This document shows positions 8,010 through 16,330 of a stretch of DNA of 64,000 bases, in pieces. The notes under the pieces are model-generated. The model saw only the letters and a list, made by a program, of their open reading frames with translations. It was not told the origin of the DNA and searched no databases. Numbering within the stretch: the first letter of the stretch is position 1; each line of letters starts with the position of its first letter. The translations under genes were made by a program, and so were the position numbers. The DNA is from CAZJRQ01 sp964548535 (GTDB taxonomy: Bacteria; Bacillota; Clostridia; Oscillospirales; Ruminococcaceae): positions 1 to 64,000 of the forward strand of contig CAZJRQ010000001.1 in NCBI GenBank assembly GCA_964548535.1, given 5' to 3'.

Positions 8010-9725
8010 ATGAGTTTTGATGGTAAAAAGCTGAATAGCATATATAATTGCGTTGCCGCTCATCCATTTTTATGTACCTTGTTTGTTTGTTTGATTTTAA
8101 CTCCTTTTTGTTTTGGAGCTGAAAACAATATACAAGGCTCTACAGTTTTCCTTGCATTTATTGTATTTTCTGCTTTTGTTCTAATTAGTTTTTATAAGCA
8201 ATATTTGCATGGGAAAATCGATAAAACTGTTGCGATATTAATATCATTTGCTTTTATTTTATTTAGCGTTTCAGCTATAGATTTTCTTAATAAAAGGGAA
8301 AATAAGGCTGTGTGGATTTTTTCTTTTGGCATAGTTTTGCTTGTTTTATTTATCAGGTTCGTCAAGGTTGATACTTCAATGGTCGAGAAAGTCAACTGCT
8401 TTTTTATAATTAGTACTGGCTTTATGATGAGATTTTTTTATATTCTAGTAACGTCAGTTTATACACGTCAAAATGATGTTCATTCATTTGGCGGTGATAG
8501 CGGACATGCGGCATATATTGAATATTTTTTGTATAACAGACAATTGCCTGACTTTGATGTTAGAGAAAGGTGGCAGTTTTATCATCCGCCTTTGCATCAT
8601 ATAATTTGTGCTGAGTGGATTGATTTTCTAGAAAACATCTGTGGGATTGACCATAATTATGCGCGTGAATCTTTGCAAATGCTCACTCTTTTTTATTCAA
8701 TGGCCTGCATAATAATCGTATATAAGATTTTAAGACACTTTAAACTAAAGGGTGTGGCACTGTATGTACCGTTGGCAATTTTTGCGTTTCACCCATCATT
8801 TATAATCTTATCAGGCAGCATAAATAATGATATGTTGTCAATTACTTTCATACTTGCGTCTGTTTTAAATACGCTAAAATGGCATGAAAATCCGACTACA
8901 AAAAATATTTTGAAAATAGCTTTAACAGTCGGTTTGGGCATGATGACTAAGCTTTCTGTGGCTTTAGTTGCACCTCCTATTGCACTTTTGTTTGTAATGG
9001 TTCTTATTAAAAATCGAAAAAACTTGTTTGAGATTATTAAGCAGTATGTTTTCTTCGGATTAGTTTGTGTTCCTTTAGGTTTGTGGTGGGGCGTTCGTAA
9101 TTTTATAAAATTTAAAGTTCCAATTACTTTTGTCCCAAAGCTTGAGGAAAATTCAACACAGTATGTTGGTCATATTCCATTTGTTGAACGATTATTTGAT
9201 TTTTCTCCAAAGCAATTTAGCAGTGTGTTCGAACAATGGGATAGAAATGGTGGCTACTCTGAATATAATCCCACAATTGCTTTTCTAAAGAATTCTTTAT
9301 TTGGTGAAAGTATTAACAAGGATGATTTTGGAGATAAATTACTACTTATTCCTAGCTTGTTTTTCTGGATTGGGGCATTGTTGGCTGTATTGTCATTTGT
9401 TATAATGATTTATTGCTTTGTAAAGAAAAATAGCAATTTGAAATGGACAATTAAGGTTTTTCTTGGCTCGTTTTATGCTTTACTTATGATTAATTTTTAT
9501 AAGTTTTGTGCAGATTTTCCACACACCTGTACTCAGAATTTTAGGTACATTTCACCGTTGCTTGCGCTGGGTGTTTTGTTTATCGGTATATTTATAAGTA
9601 ATTCTAATAAAAAAGATAAAGTATATTTGAATGTAATTTCAAGAGTGGTTATAATTCTTTCGGTAACGTTTTGTATCTTATCATTTGTTACATATTTTTT
9701 GATTTTATCTCCAATAAATAAGTAA
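8010..9725 (+). CDS. multi-pass GT-C glycosyltransferase, GT39/ArnT-like
   Basis: 571 residues with about 11-12 predicted membrane segments. Between early segments an extracytoplasmic loop holds HSFGGDSGHAAYIEYF (about residues 158-173) and FYHPPLHHII, the acidic residue and Tyr/Pro motifs expected of dolichyl-phosphate-mannose-type GT-C enzymes. These transfer a sugar from a polyprenyl-phosphate donor to a lipid, protein or polymer on the outer face of the membrane. ATG 8010 follows GAGTAGGGG. It is co-transcribed with the FAD protein upstream and closed by a strong terminator. Acceptor and donor unknown. Confidence 0.8.
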   Translation: MSFDGKKLNSIYNCVAAHPFLCTLFVCLILTPFCFGAENNIQGSTVFLAFIVFSAFVLISFYKQYLHGKIDKTVAILISFAFILFSVSAIDFLNKRENKAVWIFSFGIVLLVLFIRFVKVDTSMVEKVNCFFIISTGFMMRFFYILVTSVYTRQNDVHSFGGDSGHAAYIEYFLYNRQLPDFDVRERWQFYHPPLHHIICAEWIDFLENICGIDHNYARESLQMLTLFYSMACIIIVYKILRHFKLKGVALYVPLAIFAFHPSFIILSGSINNDMLSITFILASVLNTLKWHENPTTKNILKIALTVGLGMMTKLSVALVAPPIALLFVMVLIKNRKNLFEIIKQYVFFGLVCVPLGLWWGVRNFIKFKVPITFVPKLEENSTQYVGHIPFVERLFDFSPKQFSSVFEQWDRNGGYSEYNPTIAFLKNSLFGESINKDDFGDKLLLIPSLFFWIGALLAVLSFVIMIYCFVKKNSNLKWTIKVFLGSFYALLMINFYKFCADFPHTCTQNFRYISPLLALGVLFIGIFISNSNKKDKVYLNVISRVVIILSVTFCILSFVTYFLILSPINK

Positions 9726-9728
9726 GTT

Positions 9729-9762
9729 AAAAGAGATTTGTTTAAAAGCAAATCTCTTTTTT
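9729..9762 (+). terminator. intrinsic terminator after the glycosyltransferase
   Basis: AAAAGAGATTTG, 8-nt loop, CAAATCTCTTTT followed by TT; perfect 12-bp stem three bases after the stop codon. Confidence 0.85.
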
Positions 9763-9764
9763 GA

Positions 9765-9793
9765 TTGACAAAACTCTGTTGAAGTGGTATCAT
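9765..9793 (+). promoter_or_regulatory. rlmD promoter
   Basis: TTGACA, 17 bp, TATCAT. The predicted 5' leader is about 115 nt and ends in the SD-hairpin-AUG element. Confidence 0.75.
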
Positions 9794-9846
9794 TATATAA
9801 TTAAAATATCAGGAGTTGTAAGTTTATAATAATCTGCAACTAAAAA

Positions 9847-9914
9847 TGAAAGGTGGGATGAGCCCATGCAAATTTCATTAGATTTTTGCGTAAAATTGAG
9901 GCATGGGCATATAA
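9847..9914 (+). promoter_or_regulatory. SD-hairpin-AUG element of rlmD (copy A)
   Basis: GAAAGGTGGG (9848-9857), 4 nt (ATGA), perfect 8-bp stem GCCCATGC (9862-9869) / GCATGGGC (9901-9908) with a 31-nt loop, 6 nt (ATATAA), then ATG 9915. The loop holds TTAG...TTGAG and a small inner AT stem. Only a GAGG 15 nt from the ATG could act as a linear ribosome binding site. Folding the stem leaves about 10 nt between the upstream GG-rich block and the ATG. An alternative ATG at 9866 opens an 18-codon ORF overlapping the gene start. Same layout as upstream of dnaB and yaiI. Confidence 0.75.
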
Positions 9915-11087
9915 ATGAATAATCATGTTACTATAGACAAAAGTACAGGAGATAAAAAGTGCAGCTGTTTTAAACGTTGTGGTGGATGTCAGCTTGAAAT
10001 GTCATATCAGGCGCAACTTGAATGGAAACAAGGTAAAGCTGATAGAATGCTTTCAAAATTTTGCCCAGTAGATGAAATTATAGCTATGGAAAATCCGTAT
10101 AATTATAGAAATAAAGTTCAAACTGTTTTTAAATATAATGGACATAAGCAGATAATGTCAGGAGTTTTTCAGTCAAGTTCGCAGACTTTAGTTGCAACTG
10201 ATGATTGTATGCTTGAAGATAAGCATTGCACTGATGTTATTCAAACAATAAAAAAGCTAATGGTTTCTTTTAAAATTGCACCTTTTGACGAAAAAAGCGG
10301 ACGGGGTCTAATCCGTCATATCTTGACTAGGTATGCAGCTGGTACAGGTGAGCTTATGGTTTGCATTGTGACAATTTCACCAATTTTCCCATCCAAAAAC
10401 AATTTTGTAAAAGCGCTAAGAAAAGTTCATCCAGAGGTTACTACAGTAGTACAAAATATATGTACTAATACAATGCCGCTGACTTTGGGTGACAGGCAAA
10501 ATATTCTTTTTGGCAAGGGATATATTGAGGATGTTTTGTGTGGTTTGAGATTTAGAATTTCGCCTAATTCATTTTATCAAGTTAATAGTGTTCAGACTGA
10601 AAAGCTTTATAATTTAGCAGTAAGCTTGGCTAATTTAGGTGATGATGACAGAATAATTGATGCTTATTGCGGTACTGGAACTATAGGACTAATTTGTTCT
10701 AGCAAGGTAAAATCTGTTGTCGGAACTGAGCTTAACAGGTCGGCTTGCAGAGATGCAATTATAAATTCAAAGCTTAATAAAATAAATAATGTGCGTTTCA
10801 TCAATTGTGATGCCGGCGATTATATGCAGGAGCTTGCCGAGCATAATGAAACTATCGACGCTGTTATAATGGATCCACCAAGAGCAGGAAGTGATGAAAA
10901 GTTTTTGAATTCACTTGCAACTCTTTCTCCTCAGCGAGTAGTTTATGTTTCGTGTAAAATTGAAACACTTGAGCGTGATTTGAAAATTCTTAAAAAGCTA
11001 GGCTATAAAGCTAAAAAAATTCAACCTGTTGATATGTTCCCGTTTACAATTGGAATTGAAACGGTTGTAGTTTTAGAGAGAAAATAA
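9915..11087 (+). CDS. rlmD: 23S rRNA (uracil-5-)-methyltransferase RlmD/RlmCD type
   Basis: 390 residues; shorter than members with a TRAM domain. N-terminal iron-sulfur cysteines in CSCFKRCGGCQLE (residues 17-29). SAM-binding motif DAYCGTGTIGLI (about 255-266), DPPRAG (about 318) and the catalytic-cysteine region YVSCKIETLERD (about 341-352) match the RumA family, which makes m5U in 23S rRNA. The start codon lacks a close ribosome binding site and is preceded by the SD-hairpin-AUG element, so translation is probably structure-controlled. Which uridine(s) it modifies cannot be told from sequence. Confidence 0.9.
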   Translation: MNNHVTIDKSTGDKKCSCFKRCGGCQLEMSYQAQLEWKQGKADRMLSKFCPVDEIIAMENPYNYRNKVQTVFKYNGHKQIMSGVFQSSSQTLVATDDCMLEDKHCTDVIQTIKKLMVSFKIAPFDEKSGRGLIRHILTRYAAGTGELMVCIVTISPIFPSKNNFVKALRKVHPEVTTVVQNICTNTMPLTLGDRQNILFGKGYIEDVLCGLRFRISPNSFYQVNSVQTEKLYNLAVSLANLGDDDRIIDAYCGTGTIGLICSSKVKSVVGTELNRSACRDAIINSKLNKINNVRFINCDAGDYMQELAEHNETIDAVIMDPPRAGSDEKFLNSLATLSPQRVVYVSCKIETLERDLKILKKLGYKAKKIQPVDMFPFTIGIETVVVLERK

Positions 11088-11091
11088 AAAT

Positions 11092-11125
11092 AACGGTTTC
11101 GGAGAATTAATCCGAAACCGTTTTT
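11092..11125. terminator. bidirectional terminator between rlmD and pcrA
   Basis: AACGGTTTCGGA, 7-nt loop, TCCGAAACCGTT with TTT on the plus side and an A-rich 5' flank that reads as a T-run on the minus strand. It serves both convergent genes. Confidence 0.9.
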
Positions 11126-11131
11126 GTGTAT

Positions 11132-13501
11132 TTATATCTTTGAAATTTTTGCAAAGTTAGCCATTATTTTTTTAGTGCCTTTTGTTTCAAAAGCGATTTC
11201 TAGCAAAGTGTCATTAGCCATTTTTGTAGCAGTAATTACTGTACCAACGCCAAAGATTTTGTGTTTAACTTGATCTCCTGCGCTGAATTCTTGAGTATTG
11301 ATATTTGTATTTTTTTCTGCACGCTTTAAAGCAAGCTGCTGCTGTAATGACATGCTATGTGTAGGCTGAACACCGCCTGATGATTCAGTAAGCGTTGACG
11401 ATAAGCCCTGTTCCTGTTGTTTTTCAATAAAATCAACAGGAAGCTCTTTTACAAAGCGAGATATCCTATTGCGATCAGTTCTGCCGTAAAGCATACGTGA
11501 TGACGCGTGGGTTAGGTATAGCTGTTTTTTCGCACGAGTGATAGCAACATATGCAAGACGACGTTCTTCTTCAATATCAGCCTCTGACTCCATACTTCTT
11601 GTTGATGGGAAAATATTTTCTTCCATACCAACAACAAAAACATTTGGAAATTCAAGACCCTTAGCTGAGTGCATTGTCATCATAACAACATAATCTGCAT
11701 TTTCATCTAGTTTGTCAATATCTGTATAAAGAGAAATTTCCTCTAAGAAACCTGAAAGCGAAGGTTCTTCAGCATTTTCTTCATAATTAATCATTGTTGA
11801 TTTTAGCTCGCTTATATTTTCAAGTCGACCAACACCTTCTTCACCCTGCTGTTCAAGATATTTAGCATATCCGCTCTTGTCAAGCAGTTCATCTAGCAAT
11901 TCTTCAAGTGACAAAGTTTCGGCAATATCGGTAAGATAATTAAACATTTCAGCAACCGATTTAAGTTGTTTTGATTTTTTAGTAAGCGGAGCAAGGTCGG
12001 CTGAATTCATCATAACATTTATAGGATTATCGCCTAAATCAGATGAGATTTGCTCAAGTACATTTACAGTAGCATCACCAATTCCACGCTTAGGCTCATT
12101 GATAACTCTTTTAAGTCTTAGCATATCAGCGTGATTGTTTATTACAGAAAGGTATGCGATAATATCCTTAATTTCTTTTCTGTCATAAAACTTAAGACCA
12201 CCGAAAATCCTGTATGGAGTACCACTTTGAATAAATGCCTGCTCGATAGAATTTGACTGTGCATTCATTCGATAAAGTATCGCAAAATCATTAAATCGCT
12301 CACCTTTTTCAACTTTATCGGCAATTGTTTCAGCGATAAACTTAGATTCACTTCGCTCGGAAGATGCTTTGTATATAATAACCTTTTCGCCATCGCCGCT
12401 ATTCGTCCAAAGGTTTTTACCCTTACGTCCCCTGTTATTTTTAATTAGCTCATTTGCGCAAGTTAGGATATTTTGAGTTGAACGATAATTCTGTTCAAGT
12501 CTTATAACATCAGTTTTAGTATCACAAGCAAAAGTGTCTTCAAATGAAAGGATATTTTCAATGGTAGCACCTCTAAACTTGTAAATGCTCTGGTCATCAT
12601 CACCAACAACACAAAGGTTTTTGTATTTGTCAGAAAGCATGGAAACAAGTTTGAACTGAACCATATTAGTGTCCTGATACTCGTCAACAAGTATGTATTT
12701 GTACCAGTTTTGATAATGCTCCAAAACATCGGGCTCCTGCTCGAAAAGTTTTACTGTATGACAAATAATATCATCAAAATCCATAGCATTTGCTTCTTTT
12801 AGTTTTTCTTGATATCTTCTATAAACCTTGCCTATCGTATTAAGTCGGTAATCAGAACCGTTTTGTGCAAGATATTCATCTGGAGTAATCATCATGTCCT
12901 TTTGGCGAGATATTTCTGATAGAATTGATTTTGGCGGAAACATTTTTGCATCTAAATCAAGTTCACTTAGCACCGTTTTTATTGTGCGCTGACAGTCGTC
13001 AGAATCATAAATAGTAAAGCTTGAATTAAAACCGATATGCTGACATTCGCGTCTTAAAATTCGCACACAAACTGAATGGAAAGTAGCAGCAGTGATACCT
13101 TCACCAGCTTCGCCGAGCATTGTGGACAGACGAGATTTCAGCTCACCAGCAGCCTTGTTTGTAAATGTGATAGCTAGAATACTCCATGGCTTTACGCAAT
13201 TGTAAGCAACAATGTCAGCAAGCTTGCCTGCATCATTTGTTTTTCCGTTTGAAAAATCTTCAAGAAATTTCAAATCATCATCAGAATAATTTCCATATCC
13301 ATTTTCATTATTGTAAGCGTCGCCAAAGAAAATCATATTTGCAATTCTGTTAACGAGTACAGTAGTTTTACCACTTCCAGCACCTGCAAGAATTAGCAAA
13401 GGACCATTTATTTTAAAAACTGCTTTAAGCTGTTCTTCATTCATTTTAGAAAAGTATTTCTCAAGAGCATTGTTTTTTAGTGTGTTATAATTGCTAAACA
13501 T
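11132..13501 (-). CDS. pcrA: ATP-dependent 3'-5' DNA helicase PcrA/UvrD
   Basis: 789 residues, slightly longer than typical PcrA. Superfamily 1 motifs in order: Q-motif LNEEQ-like MNEEQLKAV, Walker A ILAGAGSGKTTVL (residues 35-47), Ia ITFTNKAAGELKSR, II VDEYQDTN, III VVGDDDQSIYKFRGA, IV RLEQNYRST, V MTMHSAKGLEFPNVF, VI AYVAITRAKKQLYL. A C-terminal Tudor-like segment (GDQVKHKIFGVGTVI) is the RNA polymerase-binding module of PcrA. Functions in repair, replication-transcription conflicts and plasmid replication. ATG 13501 follows GGAAATGGGGA. Confidence 0.95.
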   Translation of the reverse strand: MFSNYNTLKNNALEKYFSKMNEEQLKAVFKINGPLLILAGAGSGKTTVLVNRIANMIFFGDAYNNENGYGNYSDDDLKFLEDFSNGKTNDAGKLADIVAYNCVKPWSILAITFTNKAAGELKSRLSTMLGEAGEGITAATFHSVCVRILRRECQHIGFNSSFTIYDSDDCQRTIKTVLSELDLDAKMFPPKSILSEISRQKDMMITPDEYLAQNGSDYRLNTIGKVYRRYQEKLKEANAMDFDDIICHTVKLFEQEPDVLEHYQNWYKYILVDEYQDTNMVQFKLVSMLSDKYKNLCVVGDDDQSIYKFRGATIENILSFEDTFACDTKTDVIRLEQNYRSTQNILTCANELIKNNRGRKGKNLWTNSGDGEKVIIYKASSERSESKFIAETIADKVEKGERFNDFAILYRMNAQSNSIEQAFIQSGTPYRIFGGLKFYDRKEIKDIIAYLSVINNHADMLRLKRVINEPKRGIGDATVNVLEQISSDLGDNPINVMMNSADLAPLTKKSKQLKSVAEMFNYLTDIAETLSLEELLDELLDKSGYAKYLEQQGEEGVGRLENISELKSTMINYEENAEEPSLSGFLEEISLYTDIDKLDENADYVVMMTMHSAKGLEFPNVFVVGMEENIFPSTRSMESEADIEEERRLAYVAITRAKKQLYLTHASSRMLYGRTDRNRISRFVKELPVDFIEKQQEQGLSSTLTESSGGVQPTHSMSLQQQLALKRAEKNTNINTQEFSAGDQVKHKIFGVGTVITATKMANDTLLEIAFETKGTKKIMANFAKISKI

Positions 13502-13545
13502 ACAAAATTCCCCATTTCCATTATTACTAAATATATAGTTCTTTT

Positions 13546-13574
13546 ATTATATCATAAAAGAGAAGTATTGAAAA
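13546..13574 (-). promoter_or_regulatory. pcrA promoter
   Basis: Minus strand: TTTTCA, 17 bp, TATAAT with an extended -10 (TGATATAAT). Confidence 0.6.
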
Positions 13575-13700
13575 GAGCTTATTATTAATTTTATTATTTT
13601 ATCTTGTTCATAAATATGCACAGTGTGGTAAAAAATAATTGAATAAAAAATAAAAAAATTCCAATAATAAATATAAATTATTTATTTGGAGGAAAATTAT

Positions 13701-16019
13701 ATGCAGGCAGTTATTTTATGTGGCGGACGTGGAGAAAGACTTATGCCAATGACGGCATGTACACCAGCAGGACTTTTAAGAATACTAGGTAAGCCAGTAA
13801 TCTCGTATGCGATTGAACAGCTAAAAAAAGCAGGCTTTACACAAGTAACTCTTGCTTTGGGTTATCTTGGGAATCAGGTGATAGCGGAGTATGACTCAAA
13901 AGAATTTGCTGATATGCAAATATATTATACTTCAACTAATCAAGATGGTACAGCACCGGCTTTGCAGTACGCAGTTAAATCGGATGAGGATATTTTGGTA
14001 ATTGAGGCTAATTGCGTGTTTGATTTTGATTTGAAAAGTGTTATTGAATATCATAATAAAAAAAAGTCAATAGCGACATTTGTAACTAAAAGAGATAGTG
14101 AAACGTATAAATACACATGTTTTTCGGCAGATGATAATAATCAGATTAACGGAGTGGCACACAATCCTAGCTATGAAGATACTCAGTCAGTTCATGCATT
14201 TACTGGCGTTTATATTTTGTCTAGCAATGTATTTGAAAGCTATGATTTTAATAAATCTGGTGATGTTATTGAGGATATACTTCCTAATATGATTAGTGAC
14301 GGAATCAGTATTTGTAATTATAATACAATTGATTTTTGGCATAAGATTCTAGATGCAGAGGGATTTATAAAATGTCAAACTGATATTTTAAAAGGTAAAG
14401 GCTCTTATGAAATTGAAGCACAAAATTTAGGCGGAGGAATTTATTCAAAAACCCAAAGTAATTTTAATGGAGTTTCGATTGTACCACCTGTTTATATTGG
14501 CGAGAATGTAACAATCGAATCTGGAGCGATTATTGATTCGTATACAGTGATTGATGATAACTCAATAATTGAAAAACGATGCCGAATATCAAGTTCATAT
14601 ATTGGAATAGACAGCCATATTTCAGCAAGATGTGAGTTGACCTCTTGTGTTGTATCTAAAGGAGCTATTTTAAAAAGTTCTGCAGTATGCGGTGAATATT
14701 GTGTTATTGGTGAAAAGAGCCAGATTGGTGAAGGAGCAAGACTTGTCGATGGCATTAAAATTTGGGCTGGTAAGGAAGTAAAATCAAATACTGTGTTGGA
14801 TGAAAATCTAAAGGTAGGACTTGGCAAATCGGCCTGTATCGATGATAATTGTTCATGTGATTTTGGTTCAAGTATAACAGCGCCGTCAGATACAGTGAAA
14901 TTTGGTATGGCAGTTGGTTCTTGCTTTAAAATTGGTGATGCAATAATTGTTGGGTGGAGCGGTAAGGATTCTGCAAGAGCGTTAGCTGATGCTTTTAAAG
15001 CAGGCTTAGTTTCATGCGGAGTAAGAGTGTTTGATCTAGGCAAATCAAATACACAGCAGGTTATGTATGCGGTTAATCGTGTGTCCGCTAAAATCGGTTG
15101 CTATATTTCAGTAGATTATGCAGAGAATATTAAACTCATGGATGTTGGTGGATTGCCATTAAAGAGAGGTCTTGAGTTTAAGATTGAACAGTCATATAAT
15201 AGCGGTAATTTTAGAGCATTGCCGTTTCATGATTATGGTGATATAAGTGATATGAACGGCGTTGCAATGTTATATGAAAGCTTCGTAGCAAATTATCTCC
15301 CAGAAAGATTTACTGGCGTTAACGTAGAAATAAGAACTTCATCAAAGCCTACAGCAAAAATCGCTGACAGATTATTTCATACAAGAAATGATATTGACAG
15401 TGAGAGAATAGTTTTTCATATTTCTAATGATGGTTCGGCTTGTTCAGCTTATACCGATAAAACTGGATATGTTTTTCATGAACGTTTAATAATTCTGGCA
15501 ATGAAAATATTATATCAAAGACAAATTGAGGTTGCGTTGCCATACTCTTTTCCAACTACAGCTGATACGCTAGCAGAGCATGAGAACGGCAGACTGTATA
15601 GATATTTTAATTGTTCTAATGATAATTCTGATGATGATGCAAGAGAAATTGCTAAAAGACCAGATAATTTTTTTGTGCGCGACGGTTTAGTTTTATCAGC
15701 AATGATATCAGGTTATCTTTCAGAAAACAAGATTTCACTTGCTGATGCTATAAAAGATATTCCAAAATTTTATACAACTCAAAGATATGTGAGTATGACA
15801 CTTACACCAGCTGAAATAATGGATAAATTTGCTGTTTCATCTGGAGGAAGAAATGAAGGTGTCGTAATGAAAAACAATGAGTCGAGAGCTATTATCAGAC
15901 CACTTAAAAACGGTGACGGGCTTATGATTTTTGCTGAAAGTTTTAAGACAGAAGCGGCAAGTGCGTTATGTGATGAAATCCAAATTAGAATAAAACAAGA
16001 AGAAAACAGTAATAGGTAA
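13701..16019 (+). CDS. degenerate nucleotidyltransferase / phosphomannomutase fusion
   Basis: 772 residues from ATG 13701 (after TTTGGAGG). Three parts: sugar-nucleotidyltransferase fold (1-230), left-handed beta-helix repeats (about 250-370), and phosphohexomutase fold (about 385-772). Key residues look lost: the NTP-binding GGxGTRLxPLT...PKP motif reads GGRGERLMPMT...PAG; the catalytic NGD-type aspartate segment reads IEANCVFDFDL; the mutase TASHNP phosphoserine loop is replaced by YISVDYAEN (about residue 470); and the metal-binding DGDGDR loop reads ISNDGSACSAY (about 575). It is therefore probably not a normal GDP-mannose enzyme; a regulatory or binding role is inferred. Monocistronic, with about 200 bp of AT-rich DNA upstream. 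Confidence 0.75.
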   Translation: MQAVILCGGRGERLMPMTACTPAGLLRILGKPVISYAIEQLKKAGFTQVTLALGYLGNQVIAEYDSKEFADMQIYYTSTNQDGTAPALQYAVKSDEDILVIEANCVFDFDLKSVIEYHNKKKSIATFVTKRDSETYKYTCFSADDNNQINGVAHNPSYEDTQSVHAFTGVYILSSNVFESYDFNKSGDVIEDILPNMISDGISICNYNTIDFWHKILDAEGFIKCQTDILKGKGSYEIEAQNLGGGIYSKTQSNFNGVSIVPPVYIGENVTIESGAIIDSYTVIDDNSIIEKRCRISSSYIGIDSHISARCELTSCVVSKGAILKSSAVCGEYCVIGEKSQIGEGARLVDGIKIWAGKEVKSNTVLDENLKVGLGKSACIDDNCSCDFGSSITAPSDTVKFGMAVGSCFKIGDAIIVGWSGKDSARALADAFKAGLVSCGVRVFDLGKSNTQQVMYAVNRVSAKIGCYISVDYAENIKLMDVGGLPLKRGLEFKIEQSYNSGNFRALPFHDYGDISDMNGVAMLYESFVANYLPERFTGVNVEIRTSSKPTAKIADRLFHTRNDIDSERIVFHISNDGSACSAYTDKTGYVFHERLIILAMKILYQRQIEVALPYSFPTTADTLAEHENGRLYRYFNCSNDNSDDDAREIAKRPDNFFVRDGLVLSAMISGYLSENKISLADAIKDIPKFYTTQRYVSMTLTPAEIMDKFAVSSGGRNEGVVMKNNESRAIIRPLKNGDGLMIFAESFKTEAASALCDEIQIRIKQEENSNR

Positions 16020-16045
16020 TATATGTAAGTGCGTGATAAATTGAC

Positions 16046-16074
16046 TTGACAATTTTGTGAAAAAAGAGTACAAT
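16046..16074 (+). promoter_or_regulatory. RNase J promoter
   Basis: TTGACA, 17 bp, TACAAT. Transcription from about 16081 gives a 250-nt leader before the RNase J start. Confidence 0.8.
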
Positions 16075-16080
16075 ATATTA

Positions 16081-16330
16081 TAGATATTTTTGTTCGGATA
16101 GATTGTGCTAATGCAATCATTTATATTAGAATGTTTCATCTTACTAATAATACTTTACAAACAAAGCATATAATGTGGATATTATGCTTTAAGCATTCTA
16201 GTTTAAAAATGTAACGGAAAAATCGAATATTTTATGAGCGATTGCTCAGCAAGGAAGGAGTTTTTCATGACCTGCCGTTTATTTGTGTTGCAATGAAAAG
16301 GTAAACGGTTAGGTCTTGAGATTTGTGTAA
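16081..16330 (+). promoter_or_regulatory. structured 250-nt leader of the RNase J gene
   Basis: Several helices can form: GATTG...CAATC (about 16101-16118); a long-range TAGAATG (16127-16133) / CATTCTA (16194-16200) closing AAAGCATA (16163-16170) / TATGCTTT (16183-16190); and the terminal hairpin, in which TTTCATGACCT (16263-16273) pairs with AGGTCTTGAGA (16311-16321) and CCGTTTA with TAAACGG. The strong AAGGAAGGAG (16251-16260) sits 70 nt before the RNase J ATG, but folding the terminal hairpin leaves only about 11 nt. The same fold hides the upstream ORF start. Suggests feedback by RNase J cleavage or another ligand; mechanism is inference. Confidence 0.7.
16267..16296 (+). CDS. 9-codon upstream ORF in the RNase J leader
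   Basis: ATG 16267 is 6 nt after the near-perfect AAGGAAGGAG; it encodes MTCRLFVLQ and stops at TGA 16296. Its start lies in the 5' arm of the terminal leader hairpin, so its translation and the hairpin exclude each other. Expression not shown. Confidence 0.45.
   Translation: MTCRLFVLQ

Noticed and set aside
9847..9870. T-box-like string (AAAGGTGGGA...) before rlmD and dnaB
   Set aside because: It loosely resembles the T-box antiterminator core, but there is no stem I, specifier loop or terminator, the leader is too short, and the genes are not aminoacylation or amino acid genes.
9866..9922. 18-codon ORF overlapping the rlmD start
   Set aside because: It has usable spacing from the SD-like block, but the other two copies of the element have no matching ORF, so the shared feature is the RNA fold and not a peptide.
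16127..16200. Known riboswitch in the RNase J leader
   Set aside because: Helices are visible but no conserved ligand-binding core that I recognise.
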